Below, in pieces: positions 16,026-24,199 of a stretch of 64,000 bases of DNA. The translations under genes and the position numbers were made by a program. Within the stretch, counting starts at the first letter, position 1, and every line of letters begins with the position of its first letter. The stretch is from DATCMA01 sp036563645. Its GTDB lineage: Bacteria > Actinomycetota > Actinomycetes > Mycobacteriales > Micromonosporaceae. The notes beneath the pieces are model-generated. The model was not told the DNA's origin. It worked only from the letters and a program-made list of their open reading frames with translations, and did no database searches. Location: the NCBI GenBank assembly GCA_036563645.1, contig DATCMA010000058.1:83482-147481 (forward strand), read 5' to 3'.

Positions 16026-16971
16026 CGGACACCGCCACCGGTGCGTCGAGCTGCCGCGCCGCCTGCTCGACCTCGACCGCTGCGGCGAGCACCTCCGGGA
16101 CGCCGATAGCGGTCACCGCGGGAGGTGTCCCCGCCGAACTCGTCATCGCCTCCGCCGACCACAGCGCCCGGTGCCACCGGCGATCGGCCGGCGGCCCCCA
16201 GCGCGCCGGCGAGGTCGGCCCGAAGAGCACCACGGACGGGGTGCCGAACGCGGTCGCGAGGTGCCCAACTCCGGTATCCCCGGTGATCACGAGACGCGCC
16301 CGGGCGACGATGGCCGCGAGTTCGGCCAGGCCGGTGCGGCCGGCCAGCACCGCGCCCGGCGGCAGCCCCGCTACCGCCGCCACCCGCTCGGCCAACGGAC
16401 GTTCCGCCTGGCTTCCGGTGACGACGGGTCGGTGGCCACGCGCCGCGAGCTCCCGGGCGACCACGCCGAATCGCTCCGCCGGCCAGCGGCGCTCCGGCGC
16501 CTTGCCACCCGGATGGAGCACGGTCACGCCTATCGGAGAGTCCACTGTGGGGGGACGCAGCGCCAGGTCACCCGGATCGCTCGGCACGCCGTACCAGCGG
16601 AGGAGGCGACACCATCGGTGCACCTCGTGCTCCCCCTCGATCCAGATCGGACCGTCGACGTGCCCCGCCTCGGGGCAGCGGAACGCCCACAGGCGCTCGG
16701 GGGCGGTGGCGCGAAGCAGGCGATGCGACTCGGGGCCCCGACCGTGGAGATTGACCGCCCGATACGGGGACGGCACCCGCCAGGCGGGGAGCTGGAGGCC
16801 ACCGAGCGGCAGCAGGCGATCCACACCGCCGATCAAGTCGACCAGCGGGGCCAGCCAGGAGGGTGCGGCGAGCGCCAGCACGCGATCGGGGAAAGCCCGG
16901 CGCAGCCCGCGCAGCGCAGGCACCGCGGTCGCCAGGTCGCCGATCCCCAGCGCACGCAGCACCAGGATCAC
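16006..16971 (-). CDS. Glycosyltransferase family 9 (heptosyltransferase-like)
   Basis: A 321-residue GT-B fold enzyme of the ADP-heptose:acceptor transferase family. The N-terminus (RALGIGDLATAVPALRGLRRAF) and the C-terminal nucleotide-sugar site (TGDTGVGHLATAFGTPSVVLFGPT) are diagnostic of GT9. It starts four bases inside the SDR gene stop. In an operon that makes ADP-heptose, transfer of heptose to an envelope glycan is the likely role. The acceptor is unknown, because this organism should not have lipopolysaccharide. Confidence 0.9.
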   Translation of the reverse strand: MILVLRALGIGDLATAVPALRGLRRAFPDRVLALAAPSWLAPLVDLIGGVDRLLPLGGLQLPAWRVPSPYRAVNLHGRGPESHRLLRATAPERLWAFRCPEAGHVDGPIWIEGEHEVHRWCRLLRWYGVPSDPGDLALRPPTVDSPIGVTVLHPGGKAPERRWPAERFGVVARELAARGHRPVVTGSQAERPLAERVAAVAGLPPGAVLAGRTGLAELAAIVARARLVITGDTGVGHLATAFGTPSVVLFGPTSPARWGPPADRRWHRALWSAEAMTSSAGTPPAVTAIGVPEVLAAAVEVEQAARQLDAPVAVSDAAAAE

Positions 16972-17660
16972 GGGTAGGACACCTCCCGGTCAGCGCAGAT
17001 CACCAGCTCTCGGACCGCGCAGCCCGGAGGCTGCCCCAGTGCGAAGAGCACCGCGGAGGCGACGTGGGCGGGGTCGTTGAGCACCGCGTCCGGGCCCGGT
17101 CGATACCGCTCCTCCCGCCCGTCGAAGAAGGCGGTGCGCATCCCTCCGGGCACCAGCAGCGTCACCCCCACCGACCCGGCCAGCTCCGCGGCGAGGGCCC
17201 GCGTGAACCCGACGACCCCGAACTTCGACGCGCAGTACGCTGTCGCGTCCGCCACCGCCTTGACCCCGAGCGTCGAGGCCACCGTCACCACCGCGCCGCG
17301 GGTACGGCGAAGGTACGGCAGAGCGGCCCGGATCACCGCGGCGGTGCCGAGCAGATTCACCGCTACCACCCGTTCCCAGGTCTCCGGTGGCACCTCGGCC
17401 AGCGGCCCCGGGACATCCACCCCGGCCGCGGTCACCACGCCGTGCAGCGCCCCCGCCTGCTCGGCGATCCGCCGCGTCGCCTCCTCGGCCTCGCGGGTTT
17501 TCGCCACGTCGCATTCGAGCCACGGCACCCCCGCCGCCGGCGGTCGCCGGTCGAGCACGTACGGACGGTCGCCGTTGGCGACGAGGGCGGCGACCACCGC
17601 GGCGCCCAGCCCGCTCGACCCGCCGGTGACCACCACCGCGCGCCCGGTCCCCGCGCTCAT
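16968..17660 (-). CDS. Short-chain dehydrogenase/reductase
   Basis: A 230-residue classical SDR with cofactor motif TGGSSGLG near residue 13, NLLG in the middle, a catalytic serine in VASTLG and the YCASK (YxxxK) motif. It is coupled by four-base overlaps to HldE upstream and the GT9 gene downstream, so it probably acts on the sugar or glycan of this pathway. It is a classical SDR and not the extended type of HldD epimerases, so epimerisation of ADP-heptose is not implied. Confidence 0.88.
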   Translation of the reverse strand: MSAGTGRAVVVTGGSSGLGAAVVAALVANGDRPYVLDRRPPAAGVPWLECDVAKTREAEEATRRIAEQAGALHGVVTAAGVDVPGPLAEVPPETWERVVAVNLLGTAAVIRAALPYLRRTRGAVVTVASTLGVKAVADATAYCASKFGVVGFTRALAAELAGSVGVTLLVPGGMRTAFFDGREERYRPGPDAVLNDPAHVASAVLFALGQPPGCAVRELVICADREVSYP

Positions 17661-19144
17661 CGCCGCTCCCCCGCTCCGCGTCCCGACCGCGCGGCGGCGA
17701 TCATCCGAGTGGTCGACCGGCCGTCGAGGTACGGGACGATCACCGTCTGCCCACCCCAGCGGCGAATGAGGGCGGACTCCGGAAGATCCGCCTCACCCCC
17801 GGCGTAGTCCCCGCCCTTGACCCAAATGTCCGGGCGGAGCCACGTGAGGACCGCATGGGGGGTCAGCTCGTCGAAGATGACCACGGCGTCGACGCATCCA
17901 AGCGCGGCGAGCAGACGGCTGCGGTCCGTCTGCGGCACGATGGGCCGCTCCGGCCCTTTGAGGGCCGCGACGCTGCGGTCGGAGTTCATGCAGACGATGA
18001 GGCAGTCCCCCAGCCGACGCGCCGCCTGCAACGTCGCCACGTGCCCGGCGTGGAGCAGGTCGAAGCAGCCACCGGTGGCGACCACCGTCCCCCCGGCCGC
18101 GCGGACCCGCGCCACCACCTCCCCGGCGGCCCGCGCTCCGATCCGCTCCCGGTCGGGCTCCAGGTCCACCGAGGGGCGCGGAGCGGGCGCCTCCCGTGGG
18201 GACGTCATCGCGCTGGACCAGGACGACGTGGTCGACGCCTGCCCGGAGCACAGGTCGCCCAGCGCCGCCCCCGGCCCGCCCGCCGCCACGTACGCCGACG
18301 CCTGGTCCACCGCCTCCTGGACCGCCTCGGAGATCACCGCGCCGCGGGCCAACGCGGCCGCCGCGACGACGGCGAAGCGGTCCCCCGCGCCGCAGGTGTC
18401 CCCGTCGGCGACAGCGGTCGGCGCGATCACCAGGGGTGCCGCCTCCGGGCGGCAGAGCATCGCCCCCTCGGCGCCCACCGTGACCGCGACCGCCGCCGCC
18501 CGCCAGCGCCGGCACAGCTCCTGGCCACCCCGGGCGGCCGCGGACATCCGGGAGGCACCGGGGGACTCACCGGAGAGCTGGCGCACCTCCGCCTCGTTAG
18601 GGGTCGCCACGCGGACCCCGGGTACCGGCGCCGGCCCGCGCGGGTGGGGATCCCACACCACCGGCGCCTGGGCGTGCGCCACCGCGGCCCGCAGCGCGGG
18701 GTGGCGCGCCACTCCCCGGCCGTAGTCACTGACCACGATCGCCGCGGCACTGGAGATCACCTCAAGGACGGCCTCGGCGGGATCCCCCGGCGCCACCGGC
18801 GGACCGCCTCGATCGAGCCGCAGCAGCACCTGCCCGCGCGTGCGCAACCGGATCTTCTCCGGCGTGGGGGCGGCGAGGGGCATGGCGTACACCTGGACGC
18901 CGGCGGCGGTGAGCAGCGCGCTGAGGCGCGCGGCGGCCGCGTCGTCGGCGAGCGCGGTCACCAGGCACACCTCGAACCCCTGGTCCACGGCGAGGACCGC
19001 CGCCAGCCCGGCTCCCCCTGGCCGATCGGTCACCCACCGTTCGTCCAGCACCGGCGCCGGCGCGTCCGGGCAGACACGCTGCACCGCGCCCTCGACGTCC
19101 CGGTCGAGCAGCGTGTCCCCCACCACCACGAGCCGCCGCGTCAC
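17657..19144 (-). CDS. hldE: Bifunctional heptose 7-phosphate kinase / heptose 1-phosphate adenylyltransferase
   Basis: A 495-residue two-domain enzyme. The N-terminal PfkB-type kinase (about 1-310) phosphorylates D-glycero-D-manno-heptose 7-phosphate and carries the GAGD anion hole (DTCGAGDRF) and an AAVAVTVGAEGA strand. The C-terminal nucleotidyltransferase (about 345-495) has GCFDLLHAGHV and transfers AMP to heptose 1-phosphate. The linker is serine- and proline-rich. The start overlaps gmhA by four bases. The kinase motif is slightly unusual (DGDTCGAGD where family members often have a DVTGAGD form), but the catalytic aspartate is kept. Confidence 0.93.
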   Translation of the reverse strand: MTRRLVVVGDTLLDRDVEGAVQRVCPDAPAPVLDERWVTDRPGGAGLAAVLAVDQGFEVCLVTALADDAAAARLSALLTAAGVQVYAMPLAAPTPEKIRLRTRGQVLLRLDRGGPPVAPGDPAEAVLEVISSAAAIVVSDYGRGVARHPALRAAVAHAQAPVVWDPHPRGPAPVPGVRVATPNEAEVRQLSGESPGASRMSAAARGGQELCRRWRAAAVAVTVGAEGAMLCRPEAAPLVIAPTAVADGDTCGAGDRFAVVAAAALARGAVISEAVQEAVDQASAYVAAGGPGAALGDLCSGQASTTSSWSSAMTSPREAPAPRPSVDLEPDRERIGARAAGEVVARVRAAGGTVVATGGCFDLLHAGHVATLQAARRLGDCLIVCMNSDRSVAALKGPERPIVPQTDRSRLLAALGCVDAVVIFDELTPHAVLTWLRPDIWVKGGDYAGGEADLPESALIRRWGGQTVIVPYLDGRSTTRMIAAARSGRGAGERR

Positions 19145-19860
19145 GCCCCATCCCCAGCGCCGACCACGCCACCCGCGGTGGTGGCACCACCCGCTCCGCC
19201 GAACACGTAGGACTCACCCACGGACGCCGCGATCCCCGGGGCGACTCCATCCGCCGGGGTCCGCGCCGCCGCGACGTCGAGGACGGTGGGCAACGCGCGG
19301 TCCACGTACCCGCACAGCACGTGCGCGGCGACCAGGTGCAGCTCCTGCACGACCTGGGCGTCCGCGACCGGGACCGCGAGCACCTCGGCACACACCTCGG
19401 CGAGCGGGTTGGGCGTGGGCCCCGTGCAGGCCCAGCAGCGCATCCCCCGCTCCTGGCCCGCGCGGGCGGCGGCCAGGAGGTTCGGGCTGCGCCCGGAGGT
19501 GGACAACAGCAGCAGGATGTCGCCACGGCGCCCGTGGGCGCGCACCTGGCGGGCGAAGACGTCCTCGTAGCCGAAGTCGTTGCCGATCGCGGTGAGCGAC
19601 GCCGTCTCCGCACAGAGCGCGATCGCCGACAGCGGCGTCCGGTCATCGCGGAACTTGCCGACCAGCTCCGCCGCGAGGTGCTGCGCTTGGGCCGCGCTGC
19701 CGCCGTTGCCGGCGACGAGGAGCCGTCCACCGTGCCCCAACGTCCAGGCCAACTCACTGCCCCACCGGCCGAGCACCCCGGCGACCTCCCGGAACGGCAG
19801 CAACGCGGCGGCGATCTCGGCCAGATGGGTGTCGAGCACGTCCGGCGATTCCGCCATCAC
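19141..19860 (-). CDS. gmhA: Sedoheptulose 7-phosphate isomerase GmhA (SIS domain)
   Basis: A 239-residue SIS-domain enzyme that converts sedoheptulose 7-phosphate to D-glycero-D-manno-heptose 7-phosphate. Family motifs are present: GNGGSAAQAQHLAAELVGKF, STSGRSPNLLAAA and the late QELHLVAAH helix that bears active-site residues. A glycine-rich tail of about 35 residues after the domain is longer than usual. The ATG at 19860 overlaps the stop of the upstream glycosyltransferase. Confidence 0.93.
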   Translation of the reverse strand: MMAESPDVLDTHLAEIAAALLPFREVAGVLGRWGSELAWTLGHGGRLLVAGNGGSAAQAQHLAAELVGKFRDDRTPLSAIALCAETASLTAIGNDFGYEDVFARQVRAHGRRGDILLLLSTSGRSPNLLAAARAGQERGMRCWACTGPTPNPLAEVCAEVLAVPVADAQVVQELHLVAAHVLCGYVDRALPTVLDVAAARTPADGVAPGIAASVGESYVFGGAGGATTAGGVVGAGDGA

Positions 19861-21074
19861 GCCACCACCTCACTCGCTGCGGGTACCCGGCGAACGGCGG
19901 CGTAGACCGCGGTGAGCTGGGCCGCGGTGCGCTGCCACGTGTAGCAGGTGCGCACGCGATCGACCGCCGCGGTGGCGTACGCCAAGCGGCGCACGCGATC
20001 GGCGAGCAGGCGCCGCAGGGTGGTGCCCAGCGTACGCGGATTCCGCGGCGGCACCAGGTCCCCGGTCAGCCCGTCGACCACGGTGTCGGTGAGGCCGCCG
20101 ACGGCGGTAGCCACCACCGGCACGCCGCAGGCCATCGCCTCCAGTGGGGTGAGCCCGAACGGTTCGTACCAGGGCGCGGCGACGAGCACGTCCGCCGAGC
20201 GGTACCACAGGGGCATCTCCTCGTGCGGCACCGCCCCGACCAGCCGCACCCGGTCGGCGACCTGGTACCGCTCAGCCAACGCCCACAGACGTCGCGCATA
20301 GGGATCCGCGCTGAGTTCGTCCGCGGGTGGGCCCCCCACCACGACGCACTCGGCGTGGGGCACCAGCCGCAGCGCGGCGATCACGTCGTGGAATCCCTTG
20401 CGTGGCACCAGCCGGCCCACGGTGAGGATCCGCGGACGGTCGGGATCGCGTGGGACCGCCGGTCCGTCTGGAGTGAACAGTGATTCGTCCACTCCGGAGG
20501 GGACCACGGCGATGCGGGTGCGCGGTACCCCCATCGCGAGAAGCTCGTTGACCTCGTCCTGGGATTGCGCGATTACTCGATCGACGGCGCACCCCAACGC
20601 CCGCTCACAGCTCATCCGCTGCGGCGGACTCGTGTCCCGGGCGCCTTGGTGTCGGCGTTTGACCACGCCGAGGGCGTGATACGTCTGCACCACGGGCACG
20701 TCGACCTGTCGCGCGGCGGCGACGGTGGCGAGACCGCTCATCCAAAAGTGCGCGTGCGCGACCTCGGGGATCCACTCGTCACGGCGCCAGTGGTCGGCGA
20801 GCCACTCACCGAAGCCCGCCATGTACGGCAGCAGGGTGTCCTTGGGGAGCGGGCGCGCCGGGCCCGCGGGCACGTGCACCACGGTGACCCCGCCACGCGT
20901 CCTGATCCGCTCCGGCAGCTCGGGCGCGTCGCGCCGGGTGTACACGCGCACGTCGTGTCCGTCCGCGGCCAGCGTGGCGGACAACTGCGCCACGTGCGCG
21001 TTCTGCCCCCCGGCGTCCTCGCGGCCGAGCGCGGCGAGCGGACTGGCGTGCTCCGAGATCATCGCGATGCGCAT
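19857..21074 (-). CDS. GT4-family glycosyltransferase
   Basis: A 405-residue GT-B glycosyltransferase. N-terminal half: SEHASPLAALGREDAGGQNAHV, the loop that binds the acceptor and UDP/ADP-sugar in sucrose-synthase-like GT4 enzymes. C-terminal half: VGRLVPRKGF and EPFGLTPLEAMACG, the donor-binding E-x7-E motif. A GGAGGAGGAG ribosome-binding site places the ATG at 21074, overlapping the upstream glycosyltransferase by 16 bases. Within this operon it probably extends or starts a heptose-containing glycan. Donor specificity is not evident from the sequence. Confidence 0.9.
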   Translation of the reverse strand: MRIAMISEHASPLAALGREDAGGQNAHVAQLSATLAADGHDVRVYTRRDAPELPERIRTRGGVTVVHVPAGPARPLPKDTLLPYMAGFGEWLADHWRRDEWIPEVAHAHFWMSGLATVAAARQVDVPVVQTYHALGVVKRRHQGARDTSPPQRMSCERALGCAVDRVIAQSQDEVNELLAMGVPRTRIAVVPSGVDESLFTPDGPAVPRDPDRPRILTVGRLVPRKGFHDVIAALRLVPHAECVVVGGPPADELSADPYARRLWALAERYQVADRVRLVGAVPHEEMPLWYRSADVLVAAPWYEPFGLTPLEAMACGVPVVATAVGGLTDTVVDGLTGDLVPPRNPRTLGTTLRRLLADRVRRLAYATAAVDRVRTCYTWQRTAAQLTAVYAAVRRVPAASEVVA

Positions 21075-22033
21075 AGCTCCTCCTCCAGCAGCCGATCCCA
21101 GTCCGCGAGGAACCGGTCCAGCCCGTAGCGGTCTTGCGCCACCGTCCGAGCGCGTTCGCCCAGGCGGTGAGCCACGTCGGGCTCGTCGAGGAGCCAGCGG
21201 GCGGCCTCGACCAGCGTGTCGACGCGAGTCGCGAGGATCCCCGCGTCCGGGGGCACAGCGGCGACCGCCTCGGTGGTGGCGAGGGCGAGGACGGGCATCC
21301 CCATCGCCATCGCCTCGATGAGGCTCAGCCCGAGCGAGGTCCATCGACACAGGTGCAGGTAGATCCGACGTCGCGCGAGCTGCGCGTGCATCTGGGACTG
21401 CGGCACGTCCTCGTAGACCGCGAGCCGCTGCGGCGGCACCCCGAGCCACTCCGGGAGGCGCGTCACCCCGATACCGAAGACGTCGAGCGGGGCGACCGGA
21501 GTGAATCGGGGAATGAGGTCGGTGCCCGTAATGCGGTTCCGCCGAATCGGCTCGTTGGTGACGACCGCGATGCGCGCTAACTCCCCCACGTATCGCGCCG
21601 TCGGCGGCACGATGCCGTGTTCGACGACGGTGGTGCGGGTGCCGCCGGTGTCCCAGAACAGCTCGTTGAAGTGGGTGACGTGGACGATGAGGAGGTCGTC
21701 GCGGTCCGCCATCGGGTGCCGGGAGTTCGGCACGTCCCCTTTCGGAGTGTTGTGCTCGACGTACACCGCCGGCAGGTCTCGCCCGATCCGTCGACGCAGC
21801 CACTGCTCGGCGAGCGCGACCTCCTCCGGGCGTTGCAGCACCACCACGTCGACGTCGGCGTCGGCCAACCGCTCGGGCGGCACCTCCTCGACGGTGTCGG
21901 GCCACGAGTAGGTGCGCGCGCGCCCCAACCCGTACGGCCCCCGATCGGGGGTGACGGGCACCAGGTAGCGGTGCTTGCCGTGCACGAACGCGGTCATCCA
22001 CGACCCGTGGACGTGCCAGACCAGGATGTTCAC
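21059..22033 (-). CDS. Glycosyltransferase (GT4-like), heptose cluster
   Basis: A 324-residue protein starting NILVWHVHGSWMTAFVHG, with the C-terminal donor-site helix SLGLSLIEAMAMGMPVLALA and a GERARTVAQDRYGLDRFL tail typical of GT4 proteins. The GTG at 22033 overlaps the preceding stop as GTGA, which fixes the start. The N-terminal half is shorter and more divergent than in the neighbouring glycosyltransferase. Such proteins accompany gmhA/hldE in other actinobacterial heptose clusters to my recollection. Acceptor and donor unknown. Confidence 0.82.
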   Translation of the reverse strand: MNILVWHVHGSWMTAFVHGKHRYLVPVTPDRGPYGLGRARTYSWPDTVEEVPPERLADADVDVVVLQRPEEVALAEQWLRRRIGRDLPAVYVEHNTPKGDVPNSRHPMADRDDLLIVHVTHFNELFWDTGGTRTTVVEHGIVPPTARYVGELARIAVVTNEPIRRNRITGTDLIPRFTPVAPLDVFGIGVTRLPEWLGVPPQRLAVYEDVPQSQMHAQLARRRIYLHLCRWTSLGLSLIEAMAMGMPVLALATTEAVAAVPPDAGILATRVDTLVEAARWLLDEPDVAHRLGERARTVAQDRYGLDRFLADWDRLLEEELCASR

Positions 22034-23625
22034 GGCGCCTCCGCCGCGCCGACCAACCGCACCGCCTCGACGACGCGCTGCGGCGCGATCCCCGACAGAC
22101 ATGGGTGACCCGCCACCGGGCAGGTGACGGCGCGGGTGTGCCGGCAGGGCGCGACGGGATCCCCCAATCGCACCCACGGCACCCGATACGGCCCCCACTG
22201 TCCAAACGAGACAGTAGGGGCGAACAGGCTGATCACCGGCGTGCCGACGGCGGCCGCCAAGTGGGCCGGCCCGGTGTTGCCGACCACCACCGCCGCGGCC
22301 CGCGCGAGCACCGCCGCGAGCCCAGCGAGCGAGGTCATGCCCCCGAGGTCCACGGCCACCCGACCGGCTACCCGCGCGGTGAGCTCCCGCTCGTTCGGAC
22401 CTCCGGTGACTACGACCCGGTGCCCGGCCGCCACCAGGGCTTCGACGATCTCCGCGCAGCGCTCCGGCGGACAGGCCCGCGACGCCACGGAAGTGCCCGG
22501 GTGGACGACGACGTAGCCCGGCGGGAGGTCCGCGACAGCGCGCGGGACGTCCAGGGGGCGCACCCGCAGCGCGGGATCGTCCTCGGGCGGCAGCGGGAAT
22601 CCGGCGGCCGCCGCCAGGGACAACGCCCGCTCCGTCTCCGGGATGCCGAGCGGTACCCGATGCCGGATGTCCAGCAGCGACCCCGGATAGTCGTCACTGA
22701 TCGCCGCGATCCTCGGCACCCCCGCCATCCGCAGCAGCAGCGCCAGCGGCAGCGGCGACTGGTGGAACGAGGTGAACACGATCGCCTCGTCCGCCTCGAC
22801 GGCCGCCAGGCGCCGCACCAGCCGCTCGGCCTCGTCCCGGTCGAACGGCGGCGGCTCAGGATCAATCCACGGCAGCCGCCACTCGATGAGCTCGTCCACC
22901 CCCGGCAACAACTCGGCCGCGGCCCGCCCGCGAGGGCCGCAGAGCATCACCACCCGGTCCGCGCCCGCCGCCACGGCGCGAATCGCGGGCCCGGTAAGCA
23001 ACACATCGCCGGCGGAGTCCGTCCGCGCCACCAGGACGCACCGCTGGTGGCGAGGCGTGCCGGCGCCGGTGACCAACCGGTGACGCCGCAGGATCAGGTG
23101 GACCGCGCCCGCCACGTCCCCGGCCACCGCCGGCGCGGCCGCGATCTCCTCAGGCCGGGTCACCGCGGTGGGAACGAGAATTCCCGCCGCCCCGGCCGCC
23201 CCGGCGGCGGTCATGTCCCGTCCGACATCGCCGACCACCACACATCGCCGCGGCGTCGTGCCGAGCGCCGCCGCGGCCGCGTACACGAGACCGGGCGCCG
23301 GTTTGCGGCAGCGGCAGCCGTCACCGTCGTCGTGCGGGCACACCTGCCACGTATCGAACGGGCCGAGCAGCTCCTCGACCCGGGCGTTGACCCGGGCGAC
23401 GTCGTCGAGGGTGAGAAGGCCGCGCGCCACGCCCGACTGGTTCGTCACCACACCGAGGCGCAGCCCCGCGGACCGGAGTCGGTCGAGCGCCTCCCGCGCC
23501 CCCGGCATCGGACGGACCCGATCGGGATCGCCGTTGAACGGCACGTCCTCGATGAGCGTGCCGTCCCGATCGAAGAGCACGGCGTCGAAGAGAGGCCCGC
23601 CTCGACCGCTCCACGTGTTTCGCAC
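22030..23625 (-). CDS. Fusion of heptose bisphosphate phosphatase (GmhB) and GT9 heptosyltransferase
   Basis: One frame of about 531 residues carries two domains. Residues 1-170 are a HAD-IIIA phosphatase: DAVLFDRDGTL nucleophile, VVTNQSG, the zinc-type cluster CPHDDGDGCRCRKPAPG and the GDVGRDM acidic motif, which fits D-glycero-D-manno-heptose 1,7-bisphosphate phosphatase. From about 195 a GT9 domain follows, with ARTDSAGDVLLTGPAIRAVA at its start and VGNTGPAHLAAAVGTPVISLFAP near its end. I took GTG 23625; ATG 23661 would add 12 residues. First gene of the heptose operon, divergent from an SRPBCC gene. Confidence 0.88.
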   Translation of the reverse strand: MRNTWSGRGGPLFDAVLFDRDGTLIEDVPFNGDPDRVRPMPGAREALDRLRSAGLRLGVVTNQSGVARGLLTLDDVARVNARVEELLGPFDTWQVCPHDDGDGCRCRKPAPGLVYAAAAALGTTPRRCVVVGDVGRDMTAAGAAGAAGILVPTAVTRPEEIAAAPAVAGDVAGAVHLILRRHRLVTGAGTPRHQRCVLVARTDSAGDVLLTGPAIRAVAAGADRVVMLCGPRGRAAAELLPGVDELIEWRLPWIDPEPPPFDRDEAERLVRRLAAVEADEAIVFTSFHQSPLPLALLLRMAGVPRIAAISDDYPGSLLDIRHRVPLGIPETERALSLAAAAGFPLPPEDDPALRVRPLDVPRAVADLPPGYVVVHPGTSVASRACPPERCAEIVEALVAAGHRVVVTGGPNERELTARVAGRVAVDLGGMTSLAGLAAVLARAAAVVVGNTGPAHLAAAVGTPVISLFAPTVSFGQWGPYRVPWVRLGDPVAPCRHTRAVTCPVAGHPCLSGIAPQRVVEAVRLVGAAEAP

Positions 23626-23704
23626 GGCCGGCGTATTCCCGGGACATGAGGGAGTAAACATCACCGACGCGTTAGCGCCGGCTCGTGCGGGGTACCGGCA
23701 CAAG

Positions 23705-24199
23705 GTGCCAGTAGTCGAACGGGTTATCCCAGTTCCGCCTGGGCAGGTGTTCGCGATCCTGCGCGATGGTTGGAGCTACTCCGATTGGGTCGTGGGCACC
23801 CAGCACATCCGCGACGTCGACGACGATTGGCCGCGACCGGGGGCGAGTCTCTACCACACCCTCGGCCCGTGGCCCTTCATCGCCATCAAGGGCCGGTCCA
23901 TGGTCCTCACATGCGACGAGCCGTACGAGCTGAGCTTGCGGGCCGGGCTGTGGCCAGCCGGAGAAGCGCACGTGACCTTCAAACTCACGCCGCTCGAGGA
24001 TGGCTCGACCCGGGTGACGTTCAGCGAGGAGTTCTCCGCTGGTCCACTGCTGACCATGCGCAACCGACTCAACGACCTCATCTTGAGTTGGCGCAACCGC
24101 GAGGCGCTGCGGCGGCTCGCTGACTTGGCGGTCAACCGGGGGTCAACTACCAGCGCCGGTGAGGCGCCCCGGCGAGAGCCGGCCCGCTCTCACTGGTAG
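23705..24199 (+). CDS. SRPBCC (START-like) family protein
   Basis: A 164-residue protein with the helix-grip fold pattern of SRPBCC proteins: an N-terminal strand ERVIPVPPGQVFAILRDGWSYSDWVVG, a middle of alternating strands, and a C-terminal helix NRLNDLILSWRNREALRRLADLA. Such proteins bind hydrophobic ligands. The start is taken as GTG 23705, though the Shine-Dalgarno is poor. It is divergent from the GmhB-GT9 gene and its last bases overlap the converging oxidoreductase gene. Ligand unknown. Confidence 0.8.
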   Translation: MPVVERVIPVPPGQVFAILRDGWSYSDWVVGTQHIRDVDDDWPRPGASLYHTLGPWPFIAIKGRSMVLTCDEPYELSLRAGLWPAGEAHVTFKLTPLEDGSTRVTFSEEFSAGPLLTMRNRLNDLILSWRNREALRRLADLAVNRGSTTSAGEAPRREPARSHW

